Shown: positions 27,609 through 36,953 of the stretch, in pieces
Position numbering within the stretch: the first letter of the stretch is position 1
How the letters are laid out: each line of letters opens with the position of its first letter
Assembly: GCF_016009175.1 (NCBI RefSeq)
Contig: NZ_JADUCM010000029.1
Coordinates: 1-64,000 of the forward strand
From: Pseudomonas alkylphenolica
GTDB taxonomy: Bacteria; Pseudomonadota; Gammaproteobacteria; Pseudomonadales; Pseudomonadaceae
DNA length: 64,000 nucleotides
Direction: 5' to 3'
Program-made: the position numbers and the translations under genes
The notes under the pieces: model-generated
Seen by the model: the letters and a program-made list of their open reading frames with translations, nothing else
The model's database searches: none
What the model was told of the DNA's origin: nothing

Positions 27609-29129
27609 ATGCGTTACGCACATCCCGGTACCGAAGGCGCCAAAGTTTCCTTCAAGAGCCGTTATGGGAACTACATCGGTGGCGAGTTCGTAGCTCCGGT
27701 CAAAGGGCAGTACTTCGAGAACACCTCGCCGGTTAACGGCCAGCTGATTGCCGAATTCCCGCGCTCCACCGCCGAAGACGTGGAAAAAGCGCTGGACGCT
27801 GCCCATGCCGCCGCTGACGCCTGGGGCACGACCTCGGCGCAGGCGCGCTCGCTGGTCCTGCTGAAAATCGCCGACCGCATCGAGCAGAACCTCGAGCTGC
27901 TGGCCATTACCGAAACCTGGGACAACGGCAAAGCCATCCGCGAAACCCTCAACGCCGACATCCCGCTGGCCGCTGACCACTTCCGCTACTTCGCTGGCTG
28001 CCTGCGCGCCCAGGAAGGCGGCGCGGCAGAAATCGACGGCAACACTGTTGCCTATCACCTCCATGAACCCCTCGGCGTGGTCGGCCAGATCATCCCATGG
28101 AACTTCCCGATCCTGATGGCCGCGTGGAAACTTGCGCCCGCCCTGGCCGCCGGCAACTGCGTGGTACTCAAGCCGGCCGAACAGACCCCGCTGGGCATCA
28201 GCGTGCTGCTGGAGGTCATCGGCGACCTGCTGCCACCTGGCGTGCTCAACGTCGTGCAAGGCTATGGTCGTGAAGCCGGCGAAGCCCTGGCCACCAGCAA
28301 GCGCATCGCCAAAATCGCCTTCACCGGCTCCACCCCGGTGGGCTCGCACATCATGAAATGCGCGGCCGAGAACATCATTCCGTCTACCGTAGAACTGGGT
28401 GGCAAATCGCCGAACATCTTCTTCGAAGACATCATGCAGGCCGAGCCTGCGTTCATCGAGAAAGCCGCCGAAGGCCTGGTACTGGCCTTCTTCAACCAGG
28501 GCGAAGTGTGCACCTGCCCGTCGCGCGCCCTGGTGCAGGAGTCCATTTACCCTTCCTTCATGGAAGCGGTGATGAAGAAGATCAAACAGATCAAACGCGG
28601 CGACCCGCTGGACACCGACACCATGGTCGGCGCCCAGGCGTCCGAGCAACAGTTCGACAAGATCCTCTCCTACTTGGAAATTGCCGAAAAAGAAGGCGCC
28701 GAACTGCTGACCGGCGGCAAGGTAGAAAAACTCGAGGGCAACCTGTCGACCGGGTATTACATCCAGCCGACCCTGCTCAAGGGCACCAACAAGATGCGCG
28801 TGTTCCAGGAAGAAATCTTTGGCCCGGTGGTGAGCATCACCACCTTCAAGGACGAAGCCGAAGCCCTGGCCATCGCCAACGACACCGAGTTCGGCCTCGG
28901 TGCCGGGGTCTGGACTCGCGATATCAACCGCGCCTACCGCATGGGCCGCGGTATCAAGGCGGGCCGTGTATGGACCAACTGCTACCACCTGTACCCGGCG
29001 CACGCCGCGTTCGGTGGCTACAAAAAGTCCGGCGTCGGCCGTGAAACCCACAAAATGATGCTCGACCACTATCAGCAAACCAAAAACCTGCTGATCAGCT
29101 ACGACATCAACCCACTGGGCTTCTTCTAA
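27609..29129 (+). CDS. exaC: NAD-dependent acetaldehyde dehydrogenase (ExaC/AldB type)
   Basis: This 506-residue aldehyde dehydrogenase has ELGGKSPNIFF (catalytic Glu) and FNQGEVCTCPSRALVQ (catalytic Cys). It resembles the ExaC/AldB enzymes that oxidise acetaldehyde to acetate. The start is set by AGGAG eight bases upstream. As first gene after the sigma54 promoter, it probably removes the acetaldehyde released from ethanolamine by EutBC. Unlike enteric bacteria, no microcompartment shell genes are present. Confidence 0.92.
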   Translation: MRYAHPGTEGAKVSFKSRYGNYIGGEFVAPVKGQYFENTSPVNGQLIAEFPRSTAEDVEKALDAAHAAADAWGTTSAQARSLVLLKIADRIEQNLELLAITETWDNGKAIRETLNADIPLAADHFRYFAGCLRAQEGGAAEIDGNTVAYHLHEPLGVVGQIIPWNFPILMAAWKLAPALAAGNCVVLKPAEQTPLGISVLLEVIGDLLPPGVLNVVQGYGREAGEALATSKRIAKIAFTGSTPVGSHIMKCAAENIIPSTVELGGKSPNIFFEDIMQAEPAFIEKAAEGLVLAFFNQGEVCTCPSRALVQESIYPSFMEAVMKKIKQIKRGDPLDTDTMVGAQASEQQFDKILSYLEIAEKEGAELLTGGKVEKLEGNLSTGYYIQPTLLKGTNKMRVFQEEIFGPVVSITTFKDEAEALAIANDTEFGLGAGVWTRDINRAYRMGRGIKAGRVWTNCYHLYPAHAAFGGYKKSGVGRETHKMMLDHYQQTKNLLISYDINPLGFF

Positions 29130-29141
29130 CCCACACACCGG

Positions 29142-29161
29142 GCGGCCCCACACGGGGCCGC
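29142..29161 (+). terminator. Hairpin between exaC and eat
   Basis: GCGGCCCC-ACAC-GGGGCCGC is a perfect 8-bp GC stem after the exaC stop with no T-run. It may attenuate or stabilise the operon message rather than end it. Confidence 0.45.
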
Positions 29162-29237
29162 TCTGGCTCGCTTCCTGCAAGACCATCACCCGATAATCCG
29201 GCACCCGCCGGTGACGATAAAAAAACAGGTGAACCCT

Positions 29238-30686
29238 ATGCCAAGCGATCACACCGGCAGCGTGCCGGCAGGCTCTTCTGTTGACTTTGAAAAGGTCGGC
29301 ACCGATTACTTCCAACAACGCGAACTGAAAAAAGGCGCAGCCGGCTGGGTACTGCTGGTAGGCCTGGGCGTTGCCTATGTGATTTCCGGCGACTACGCCG
29401 GCTGGAACTTCGGCCTGGCCCAAGGCGGTTGGGGCGGCATGTTCCTGGCCACCTTGCTGATGGCCACCATGTACCTGTGCATGTGCTTTTCGCTGGCCGA
29501 GCTGTCATCGATGATCCCCACCGCCGGTGGCGGCTACGGCTTTGCCCGTAGCGCGTTCGGCCCCTGGGGCGGGTTTCTCACCGGTACTGCGATCCTCATC
29601 GAGTACGCCATTGCCCCCGCCGCCATCGCCGTGTTTATTGGCGCCTACTGCGAGTCGCTGTTCGGTATCGGCGGCTGGATGATCTACCTGGCGTTCTACA
29701 TTATCTTCATCGGCATCCATATCTTCGGTGTGGGTGAAGCCCTGAAGCTGATGTTCATCATCACCGCCGTGGCCGCTATCGCCTTGGGCGTGTTCCTGGT
29801 GGCGATGGTGCCGCATTTCGACGTCAACAACCTGTTCGACATCGCCAAGACTGACGCCGTGGGCGCCAGCAGCTTCCTGCCGTTCGGCTATGTCGGGGTG
29901 TGGGCGGCGATTCCCTACGCGATCTGGTTTTTCCTTGCGGTAGAAGGCGTGCCGCTGGCCGCTGAAGAAACCAAGAACCCCAAGCGTGACCTGCCCCGCG
30001 GCCTGATCGGCGCCATGCTGGTACTGCTGGCGTTTGCCCTGTTGATCCTGGTGGTCGGCCCTGGTGGCGCCGGTGCCGAAGCGTTGAAAAGCTCGGGCAA
30101 CCCGCTGGTTGAAGCACTGTCCAAAGCCTATGGCGGCTCGACCTGGATGGGCAGCTTCGTCAACCTGGTAGGCCTGGCCGGCCTGATCGCCAGCTTCTTC
30201 TCGATCATCTACGCCTACTCGCGGCAGATCTTCGCCCTCTCGCGTGCCGGCTACCTGCCGCGCAAGCTCTCGGAAACCAACAAGAGCAAAGCCCCGGTAC
30301 TGGCGCTGGTCATCCCCGGCATCATCGGTTTTGCCCTGTCGCTGACCGGCCAGGGTGACTTGCTGATCCTCGTTGCAGTGTTCGGCGCTACGCTGTCTTA
30401 TGTACTGATGATGGCCGCGCACATCACCCTGCGCATCAAACGCCCCAAAATGGAGCGCCCGTACCGTACCCCGGGCGGCGTCTTCACCTCTGGCGTGGCG
30501 CTGGTGCTGGCCTGCATCGCCGTGGTCGCAGGCTTCCTGGTCGACCCTCGGGTAGTGATAGGCGCAGCGGTCATCTATGGCGTTCTGATTGCCTACTTTG
30601 CGTTCTACAGCCGTCACCACCTGGTAGCGGGAACGCCTGAAGAAGAGTTTGCCGCGATCCAGAAGGCCGAAGAGGCCCTGCACTGA
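29238..30686 (+). CDS. eat: Ethanolamine permease
   Basis: This 482-residue APC-superfamily transporter has about twelve membrane helices. The first is preceded by the typical FEKVGTDYFQQRELKKGAAGW segment of ethanolamine permeases, with PTAGGGYGFARSAFGPWGGF in the early helices and VEGVPLAAEETKNPKRDLPRG in the middle. The start MPSDHTG was chosen for AGGTGA nearby. It lies between exaC and eutB and supplies their substrate. Confidence 0.92.
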   Translation: MPSDHTGSVPAGSSVDFEKVGTDYFQQRELKKGAAGWVLLVGLGVAYVISGDYAGWNFGLAQGGWGGMFLATLLMATMYLCMCFSLAELSSMIPTAGGGYGFARSAFGPWGGFLTGTAILIEYAIAPAAIAVFIGAYCESLFGIGGWMIYLAFYIIFIGIHIFGVGEALKLMFIITAVAAIALGVFLVAMVPHFDVNNLFDIAKTDAVGASSFLPFGYVGVWAAIPYAIWFFLAVEGVPLAAEETKNPKRDLPRGLIGAMLVLLAFALLILVVGPGGAGAEALKSSGNPLVEALSKAYGGSTWMGSFVNLVGLAGLIASFFSIIYAYSRQIFALSRAGYLPRKLSETNKSKAPVLALVIPGIIGFALSLTGQGDLLILVAVFGATLSYVLMMAAHITLRIKRPKMERPYRTPGGVFTSGVALVLACIAVVAGFLVDPRVVIGAAVIYGVLIAYFAFYSRHHLVAGTPEEEFAAIQKAEEALH

Positions 30687-30737
30687 TCAACGCCACCTAC
30701 GCCGCCGGCCCGGCCAGCGGCGTTCTGGAGAGTCTGT

Positions 30738-32132
30738 ATGGCAAGTTTTGTACACACGGTAGGTCAGCAAACCTACCGTTTCGACAGCCTCAAAGAGGTC
30801 ATGGCCAAGGCCAGCCCGGCCCGCTCGGGCGACTTTCTCGCCGGGGTTGCCGCCAACAACGACGGCGAGCGCGTAGCCGCGCAGATGGCCCTGGCGGACA
30901 TCCCGCTCAAGCATTTTCTCAGCGAAGCCCTGATCCCGTACGAAGACGACGAAGTCACCCGCCTGATCATCGACACCCACGATGCTGGCGCCTTTGCTGC
31001 CGTCAGCCACCTGACCGTGGGCGGCTTTCGTGACTGGTTACTGAGTGACCAGGCCGATGAAACCAGCCTGCGCACCCTGGCGCCGGGCCTGACCCCGGAA
31101 ATGGCCGCCGCCGTCTCGAAGATCATGCGTGTGCAAGACCTGGTGCTGGTGGCCCAGAAAATCCATGTGGTCACCCGTTTTCGCGGCACCATGGGCCTGC
31201 GCGGGCGCCTGTCGACCCGGCTGCAGCCCAACCACCCTACCGACGAACCGGCGGGCATTGCCGCCAGCATTCTCGATGGCCTGCTGTACGGCAACGGTGA
31301 CGCCATGATCGGCATCAACCCGGCCACCGACAGCATCTCGTCCATTTGCGCCCTGCTGGAAATGCTCGACGCCATCATCCAGCGCTATGAAATCCCTACC
31401 CAGGCCTGCGTGCTGACCCACGTGACCACCTCGATCGAGGCGATCAACCGCGGTGTGCCGCTGGACCTGGTGTTTCAGTCGATTGCCGGTACCGAGGCGG
31501 CCAACGCCAGCTTCGGCGTCAACCTCAACGTGCTCAAGGAAGGCTACGAGGCCGGCCTGAGCCTCAACCGTGGCACGCTCGGCCAGAACCTGATGTACTT
31601 CGAGACCGGCCAGGGCAGCGCGCTGTCTGCCAACGCCCATCACGGTGTCGACCAACAAACCTGCGAAACCCGCGCCTACGCCGTGGCCCGGCACTTCAAG
31701 CCGTTTCTGGTCAACACCGTGGTCGGCTTTATCGGCCCCGAGTACCTGTACAACGGCAAGCAAATCATTCGTGCCGGCCTTGAAGACCACTTTTGCGGCA
31801 AGCTGCTGGGCGTGCCCATGGGCTGCGACATCTGCTACACCAACCACGCCGAAGCCGACCAGGACGACATGGACACGCTGTTGACCCTGCTGGGTGTGGC
31901 CGGGATCAACTTCATCATGGGCATCCCGGGCTCCGACGACATCATGCTCAACTACCAGACCACCTCGTTCCACGATGCGCTCTACGCCCGTCAGACCCTG
32001 GGCCTGAAACCGGCGCCGGAATTCGAGGGCTGGCTGGCGCGCACCGGTATCTTCACCCAGGCCGACGGCCGCATACGTTTCGGCGACAACCTGCCGCCGG
32101 CGTTCCGCCAGGCCCTGGCACAACTGGGATAA
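30738..32132 (+). CDS. eutB: Ethanolamine ammonia-lyase large subunit
   Basis: EutB is the catalytic TIM-barrel subunit of the adenosylcobalamin-dependent lyase that converts ethanolamine to acetaldehyde and ammonia. It is 464 residues, starts MASFVHTVGQQTYRF, and contains GDAMIGINPATDS and NCYTNHAEADQDDMD-type metal/substrate motifs (ICYTNHAEADQDD). GGAGAG precedes the ATG. eutC follows after 11 bases. Confidence 0.96.
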   Translation: MASFVHTVGQQTYRFDSLKEVMAKASPARSGDFLAGVAANNDGERVAAQMALADIPLKHFLSEALIPYEDDEVTRLIIDTHDAGAFAAVSHLTVGGFRDWLLSDQADETSLRTLAPGLTPEMAAAVSKIMRVQDLVLVAQKIHVVTRFRGTMGLRGRLSTRLQPNHPTDEPAGIAASILDGLLYGNGDAMIGINPATDSISSICALLEMLDAIIQRYEIPTQACVLTHVTTSIEAINRGVPLDLVFQSIAGTEAANASFGVNLNVLKEGYEAGLSLNRGTLGQNLMYFETGQGSALSANAHHGVDQQTCETRAYAVARHFKPFLVNTVVGFIGPEYLYNGKQIIRAGLEDHFCGKLLGVPMGCDICYTNHAEADQDDMDTLLTLLGVAGINFIMGIPGSDDIMLNYQTTSFHDALYARQTLGLKPAPEFEGWLARTGIFTQADGRIRFGDNLPPAFRQALAQLG

Positions 32133-32143
32133 GCGAGGCGACC

Positions 32144-32968
32144 ATGGATAACACCCCGCAACATGACAACAGCGCCAACCCCTGGCTGGAGCTGCGCCGC
32201 CTGACCCCGGCACGCATTGCCCTGGGCCGTACCGGCACCAGCTTGCCGACCAGTGCCCAGCTCGATTTCCAGTACGCCCACGCCCAGGCCCGCGATGCCG
32301 TGCACCTGGCGTTCGACCACCAGGGGCTGCAGGCCCAGCTGAGCGAGCGCCAACGCGACAGCCTGCTGCTGCACAGCGCCGCCCCTGACCGCGACAGCTA
32401 CCTGCAACGCCCCGACCTTGGCCGACGCCTGCACCCGGAGTCGGCCCGGCAACTGCGTGAGCATGCCCAGGCCAACCCCGGCGGCGTCGACCTTGCCATT
32501 GTCGTCGCCGACGGCCTTTCGGCGCTGGCCGTCCACCGCCATACCCTGCCGTTTCTGAGCCGTTTTGAAGAACAGTCGGCCGCCGACGGCTGGTCGACCT
32601 CACCGGTAATCCTGGTGGAGCAAGGCCGGGTGGCGGTTGCCGATGAAGTGGGCGAACTGCTCGGGGCGAAAATGACCGTGATCCTGATCGGTGAGCGCCC
32701 GGGCCTGAGCTCCCCCGACAGCCTCGGCCTCTACTTCACCTTCAACCCCAAGGTCGGCCTGACCGATGCCTACCGCAACTGCATATCCAATGTGCGCCTG
32801 GAGGGGCTCAGCTACGGCATGGCCGCCCATCGCCTGTTGTACCTGATGCGCGAGGCCTGCCGCCGGCAGCTGTCCGGGGTCAACCTCAAGGATGAAGCGC
32901 AGGTGCACACGCTGGAAGCCGATACCCATACAGCTAACAAGGGCAACTTCCTGTTGAGCAAACCCTGA
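32144..32968 (+). CDS. eutC: Ethanolamine ammonia-lyase small subunit
   Basis: EutC is the cobalamin-binding small subunit of ethanolamine ammonia-lyase. It is 274 residues beginning MDNTPQHDNSANPW, with the family segments ALGRTGTSLPT, VVADGLSALAVHRH and LIGERPGLSSPDSLGLYFTFNP. The open frame extends far upstream through eutB in another phase, but the start at 32144 with GAGGCGACC before it is clear. Confidence 0.95.
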   Translation: MDNTPQHDNSANPWLELRRLTPARIALGRTGTSLPTSAQLDFQYAHAQARDAVHLAFDHQGLQAQLSERQRDSLLLHSAAPDRDSYLQRPDLGRRLHPESARQLREHAQANPGGVDLAIVVADGLSALAVHRHTLPFLSRFEEQSAADGWSTSPVILVEQGRVAVADEVGELLGAKMTVILIGERPGLSSPDSLGLYFTFNPKVGLTDAYRNCISNVRLEGLSYGMAAHRLLYLMREACRRQLSGVNLKDEAQVHTLEADTHTANKGNFLLSKP

Positions 32969-33071
32969 GGCGCAATCGTTTGTAGATTGCGCTTTCTAAT
33001 TCTCTTGAGGCAGCATCTGCCAAGGCGGCTGGCGATTTGCCGCACATTCCCATGGACACTGAGGCCTGCTT

Positions 33072-33530
33072 ATGCGGATCATCAAAGCCACCCTGGAACA
33101 CCTGGACCTGCTTGCCCCGCTGTTTGTCAGGTATCGCGAATTTTATGGCCAGCTGCCATTTCCTGACTCTTCCCGCGCGTTTCTGGAGAAACGCCTGAGG
33201 CATGATGAGTCTGTCATTTACCTCGCCCTGGCAGACGATGACGACAATAAACTGATGGGCTTTTGCCAGCTCTACCCGAGCTTCTCGTCGTTGTCGCTCA
33301 AGCGTGTATGGATTCTTAACGACATTTTTGTCGCCGAAGACTCCCGCCGCATGCTGGTCGCCGACCACCTGATGCGCGAAGCCAAGAAAATGGCCAAGGA
33401 AACCAACGCCGTGCGCATGCGCGTTTCCACCAGCAGCAACAATGAAGTGGCGATGAAGACCTACGAGTCCATCGGCTTTCATGAAGACACCGAGTTCAAA
33501 AGCTACATCCTGCCGATCAATTCCGACTGA
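33072..33530 (+). CDS. GNAT family N-acetyltransferase
   Basis: This 152-residue acetyltransferase has LNDIFVAEDSRRMLVADHLM as acetyl-CoA-binding motif A. Its acceptor is unknown. Proteins of this kind follow eutBC in Pseudomonas but no functional link is evident. It is followed by a REP element. Confidence 0.85.
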   Translation: MRIIKATLEHLDLLAPLFVRYREFYGQLPFPDSSRAFLEKRLRHDESVIYLALADDDDNKLMGFCQLYPSFSSLSLKRVWILNDIFVAEDSRRMLVADHLMREAKKMAKETNAVRMRVSTSSNNEVAMKTYESIGFHEDTEFKSYILPINSD

Positions 33531-33536
33531 TCCTAG

Positions 33537-33627
33537 TGTAGGAGCGAGGCTTGCCCGCGAAGAACGATGACGCGGTATTGCCGCCTCACCGCAGCGTCTT
33601 GTTCGCCGGCAAGCCTGGCTCCTACAG
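33537..33627. repeat. REP palindrome pair C
   Basis: Inverted REP units (TGTAGGAGCGAGGCTTGCCC... and ...CGGCAAGCCTGGCTCCTACAG) just after the acetyltransferase stop; same family as the pairs at 15924 and 22954. Confidence 0.85.
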
Positions 33628-33797
33628 CCCCAGAAATCCGCCGCTACAAACTGCGCAGGCAGTTTCTTGTCGCCTCCGTATAATACGCCCCCTCATAATG
33701 TGTGAAACTTTACCCATCGCATGGGTAGCGGTTGATCGCGCCCGCATAGCCAGACATCGCACACCCCCGCGCGGGGCAAAGACAACAGGTGCTGTAC

Positions 33798-34448
33798 ATG
33801 GACTTCAACCCGCTGGATCTGATTCTGCATCTCGACACTTACCTGGACCTGTTGGTCAACAACTATGGCCCGTGGATCTACGCGATCCTGTTCCTGGTGA
33901 TTTTCTGCGAGACCGGTCTGGTGGTCATGCCGTTCCTGCCGGGTGACTCCCTGCTGTTCATTGCCGGCGCCGTGGCAGCAGGCGGCGGCATGGACCCGGT
34001 ACTGCTCGGTGGCCTGCTGATGGCCGCGGCCATTCTTGGCGACAGCACCAACTACGTCATCGGCCGGACAGCGGGTGAAAAACTCTTCAGTAACCCCAAT
34101 TCGAAAATCTTCCGCCGCGACTACCTGCAGCAAACCCACGACTTCTACGAGCGCCATGGCGGTAAAACCGTGACCCTGGCGCGCTTCCTGCCGATCCTGC
34201 GGACCTTCGCGCCCTTCGTCGCCGGCATCGCCAAGATGCACTACCCGCGTTTTCTCGGCTTCAGCGTTGCCGGCACCGTACTGTGGGTGGGCGGCCTGGT
34301 TACCCTGGGCTACTTCTTCGGCAACGTGCCGTTCATCAAGCAGAATCTCTCGATCATGATCGTGGCGATCATCCTGCTGTCGCTGCTGCCGATGATCATT
34401 GGCCTGGTGCGCGGCCGCCTCAGCCGTAAAACCGCCAAAGCTCACTGA
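33798..34448 (+). CDS. DedA family membrane protein
   Basis: This 216-residue DedA protein has the conserved FLPGDSLLFIAGAVA, GDSTNYVIGRTAGEKLF and ARFLPILRTFAPFVAGIAKM segments (the acidic and arginine residues needed for DedA activity). It likely helps recycle undecaprenyl phosphate or scramble phospholipids. AGGTG lies 7 bases before the ATG; a GTG three codons upstream is also possible. mtfA follows after 9 bases. Confidence 0.9.
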   Translation: MDFNPLDLILHLDTYLDLLVNNYGPWIYAILFLVIFCETGLVVMPFLPGDSLLFIAGAVAAGGGMDPVLLGGLLMAAAILGDSTNYVIGRTAGEKLFSNPNSKIFRRDYLQQTHDFYERHGGKTVTLARFLPILRTFAPFVAGIAKMHYPRFLGFSVAGTVLWVGGLVTLGYFFGNVPFIKQNLSIMIVAIILLSLLPMIIGLVRGRLSRKTAKAH

Positions 34449-34457
34449 TTCCTGGCC

Positions 34458-35273
34458 ATGTGGTCACTCAGCGCCTGGCGCCGCCGCCGCACCCTGGCCC
34501 GCCACCCCGTCGACCCGCAGCGCTGGCAGCGGGTTCGCGCGCGCCTGCCGATGCTCGACGGCATCAGCGCCGAAGAAGACCGCTGGCTACGCGAAGCCTG
34601 CGTACTGTTTCTGGCCGACAAGCACCTGAGCCCGCTGCCCGGGGTTGAGCTGGACGGTGAGCAACGGCTGTTTCTGGCGGCCCAGGCGCAACTGCCACTG
34701 CTGCACCTGGGTGCGCTGAACTGGTACCAGGGGTTTCACGAAATCATCCTTTACCCCGACGACTTCCTCAGCCCCCAGCGCCATCGCGACGCCAGCGGCG
34801 TGGAACATGAATGGAACGGTGAACACAGCGGCGAAGCCTGGCTGCAGGGCCCGGTGATTCTGGCCTGGCCGGGGGTGCTGGCGAGCGGCGGCTGGGAGGG
34901 CTACAACCTGGTCATCCACGAACTGGCGCACAAGCTCGACATGCTCAATGGCGATGCCAATGGCTTGCCGCCACTGCACAACGACATGCGCGTCAACGAC
35001 TGGGCACAGGCCATGCAAGAGGCCTACGACGACCTCAACCACCAGCTTGACCGCAACCCGGACGCCGAAACGGCCATCGACTCCTACGCGGCAGAAAACC
35101 CGGCAGAATTTTTCGCCGTCACCAGCGAATACTTCTTCAGCGCCCCCGACCTGCTCAACGAAGCCTACCCCGCGGTGTACCAGCAATTGCGCGGTTTTTA
35201 CCGCCAGGACCCGCTCGCGCGCCTGCAGCAGTTGCAGCACAACCACCCCCGCTACCAGCAGCCACACGACTGA
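34458..35273 (+). CDS. mtfA: Zinc-dependent peptidase, MtfA family
   Basis: This 271-residue MtfA-type peptidase has the zinc motif in VIHELAHKLDMLNG and the third-ligand helix NPAEFFAVTSEYFF. In E. coli MtfA (YeeI) binds and inactivates the Mlc repressor; whether that applies in Pseudomonas is uncertain. It is in a likely operon with the DedA gene. Confidence 0.88.
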   Translation: MWSLSAWRRRRTLARHPVDPQRWQRVRARLPMLDGISAEEDRWLREACVLFLADKHLSPLPGVELDGEQRLFLAAQAQLPLLHLGALNWYQGFHEIILYPDDFLSPQRHRDASGVEHEWNGEHSGEAWLQGPVILAWPGVLASGGWEGYNLVIHELAHKLDMLNGDANGLPPLHNDMRVNDWAQAMQEAYDDLNHQLDRNPDAETAIDSYAAENPAEFFAVTSEYFFSAPDLLNEAYPAVYQQLRGFYRQDPLARLQQLQHNHPRYQQPHD

Positions 35274-35364
35274 CGCTGCCGGACATCAGGGCGGACGTGG
35301 CAAGCCCTGCGGAATGTGCCTATAATCGCGACCAATTTTTGGCCAAACATGGGGGCACTGCCCA

Positions 35365-35892
35365 ATGAGCTACAGCAAGATTCCGGCTGGCAAAGACCTG
35401 CCGAACGACATCTACGTCGCCATCGAGATTCCAGCCAACCACGCCCCGATCAAGTACGAGATCGACAAAGACAGCGATTGCCTGTTCGTTGACCGTTTCA
35501 TGGCCACCCCGATGTTCTACCCGGCCAACTACGGTTACATCCCGAACACCCTGGCTGACGACGGTGATCCGCTGGACGTGCTGGTTGTTACCCCTTACCC
35601 GGTTGCCCCAGGCTCGGTTATCCGTGCCCGTCCGGTCGGCATCCTGAACATGACCGACGACGGCGGCGGCGACGCCAAAGTCATCGCCGTACCGCACGAC
35701 AAACTGTCGCAGCTGTACGTCGACGTCAAAGAATACACCGACCTGCCAGCGCTGCTGATCCAGCAGATCGAGCACTTCTTCGCCAACTACAAGGATCTGG
35801 AGAAGGGCAAGTGGGTCAAGATCGAAGGCTGGGACGGCGCTGACGCTGCCCGTGCTGCGATCACCAAGTCGGTTGCTGCCTACAAAGGCTAA
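35365..35892 (+). CDS. ppa: Inorganic pyrophosphatase
   Basis: This 175-residue family I soluble pyrophosphatase hydrolyses PPi from biosynthesis. The metal-binding signature DDGDPLDVLVV is intact and FYPANYGYIPNTL precedes it. It has its own promoter region and a strong terminator. Confidence 0.97.
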   Translation: MSYSKIPAGKDLPNDIYVAIEIPANHAPIKYEIDKDSDCLFVDRFMATPMFYPANYGYIPNTLADDGDPLDVLVVTPYPVAPGSVIRARPVGILNMTDDGGGDAKVIAVPHDKLSQLYVDVKEYTDLPALLIQQIEHFFANYKDLEKGKWVKIEGWDGADAARAAITKSVAAYKG

Positions 35893-35902
35893 GCACCGCT
35901 TA

Positions 35903-35934
35903 ACAAAAAGCCCCGCTAATGCGGGGCTTTTTGT
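35903..35934. terminator. Bidirectional terminator after ppa
   Basis: ACAAAAAGCCCCGC-TAAT-GCGGGGCTTTTTGT is a perfect 14-bp palindromic stem with A/T runs on both sides, serving ppa and the convergent DUF3077 pair. Confidence 0.93.
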
Positions 35935-35946
35935 TTTCTGTAGACG

Positions 35947-36216
35947 CTAGGGTTTGACGCGGTTCATCCCCAGCCCCACATCATCAATGATCGCCTTGGC
36001 GAATTCGCTCAGGTAATAGGCGGCCCACATCATGTCGCCCTCGTCATCCACCAGCCCCGCCCGCAGCAGCGAGTGCACACACCCCAGTACTGTTGAAGCC
36101 TGCTCCAGCGCGTAATCACAGGGCACCCCCGGCGCAATACGAAAAAGGCCTTTGGGCAATTGCGGGCTACGGATGAAATCAACCACACCGGCCGTCTCGC
36201 CGGCCTCCAGGCTCAT
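35947..36216 (-). CDS. DUF3077 family protein
   Basis: This 89-residue protein has FRIAPGVPCDYALEQASTVLGCVHSLL, the hallmark of the Pseudomonas-restricted DUF3077 family of unknown function. It overlaps the upstream DUF6124-like gene by an ATGA junction. Confidence 0.8.
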   Translation of the reverse strand: MSLEAGETAGVVDFIRSPQLPKGLFRIAPGVPCDYALEQASTVLGCVHSLLRAGLVDDEGDMMWAAYYLSEFAKAIIDDVGLGMNRVKP

Positions 36217-36488
36217 GGCTGGACCTCCTGCAGCTTGCCCAGCGCATGCTCGACCAAGGCCCTGGCCATCTCGGCCGAATGCAGCACATTCACCAGCATG
36301 CCCTGCCCCGGCTCACTGCAATGGGCGCGACAGAATTCATTGGTGGTTTCGTGGATACCGCGCAGCAGTTCACTGGCGAATGCCAAAGAGTCAGGGGGGA
36401 TCAGGTCGCTGTGGATGGAGAAGTAAGGGGTGGCAATGAAGGGATTGGGCACTGGATGAAGCGGAGGGTCGGGAACGATTTTTTTCAT
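36213..36488 (-). CDS. DUF6124/DUF3077-like small protein
   Basis: This 91-residue protein begins MKKIVPDPPLHPVPNPF, the typical N-terminus of DUF6124-like Pseudomonas proteins. Its C-terminal helix pair resembles that of the following gene. Function is unknown. It is the first gene of the pair and is preceded by an unusual structured leader (36530-36657). Confidence 0.75.
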   Translation of the reverse strand: MKKIVPDPPLHPVPNPFIATPYFSIHSDLIPPDSLAFASELLRGIHETTNEFCRAHCSEPGQGMLVNVLHSAEMARALVEHALGKLQEVQP

Positions 36489-36529
36489 GATCTAACTCCA
36501 TACCGATTCAGGAGCCTTCACCGCAATCC

Positions 36530-36657
36530 TTCTCACGAGACTAGGGTGGCAGCCGTACGCGGGGTGAGAAACCGAGGATATGGAGACTCGGCCAGACCGA
36601 AGTCTGCCCGCGCACAGCCGCCATAACATGGCTGCTTCCAATTCATCGGGTTCTCAC
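36530..36657. ncRNA. Candidate structured RNA / leader with alternative helices
   Basis: GTGAGAAACCGA (36564-36575) can pair with TCGGGTTCTCAC (36646-36657) to close a ~95-base domain containing internal hairpins (GACTCGG/CCGAAGTC; AGCCGCCAT/ATGGCTGCT). The same GTGAGAA can instead pair with TTCTCAC at 36530-36536, so the two helices are mutually exclusive. It lies upstream of the DUF6124-like gene on the minus strand. No protein frame here is credible. The rest of the 465-base gap (36489-36953) shows nothing recognisable. Confidence 0.45.
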
Positions 36658-36953
36658 ACCCAAATCGCCAAATATCGGCGACCCGAGGAAGTTAGCCCTG
36701 ATGACAGTGCGCAACAACAGCGAAAGGTCGACAGCGAACGTAGGATCGGTCCGAAACCCTTCAGGCCTGAAAGCAAGTCCACCGATTGTGGGCAAAACAC
36801 CCCCTTGGCGTCGAGACGGCAACGGCGACTTTCTTCAAATGAATATTCCTACAGCGCCCTAGGCAATGCCTGAAGATTCCGCCGATTTCCCACTCAAAAT
36901 ATGAACCCCCTGTTTATAGCTGCGCCTTCGGATGGGCTCTAGACTCGGATCTC

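Noticed and set aside
27528..29423. A 631-codon open frame antisense to exaC and other long antisense frames in the core
   Set aside because: High-GC codon bias leaves long open antisense frames. The sense strand encodes clear, conserved enzymes and these frames have no recognisable domains or ribosome-binding sites.
36580..36873. A 97-codon frame in the gap before the S24 regulator
   Set aside because: It runs through a region with strong RNA-like inverted repeats and has low-complexity, non-protein-like content.
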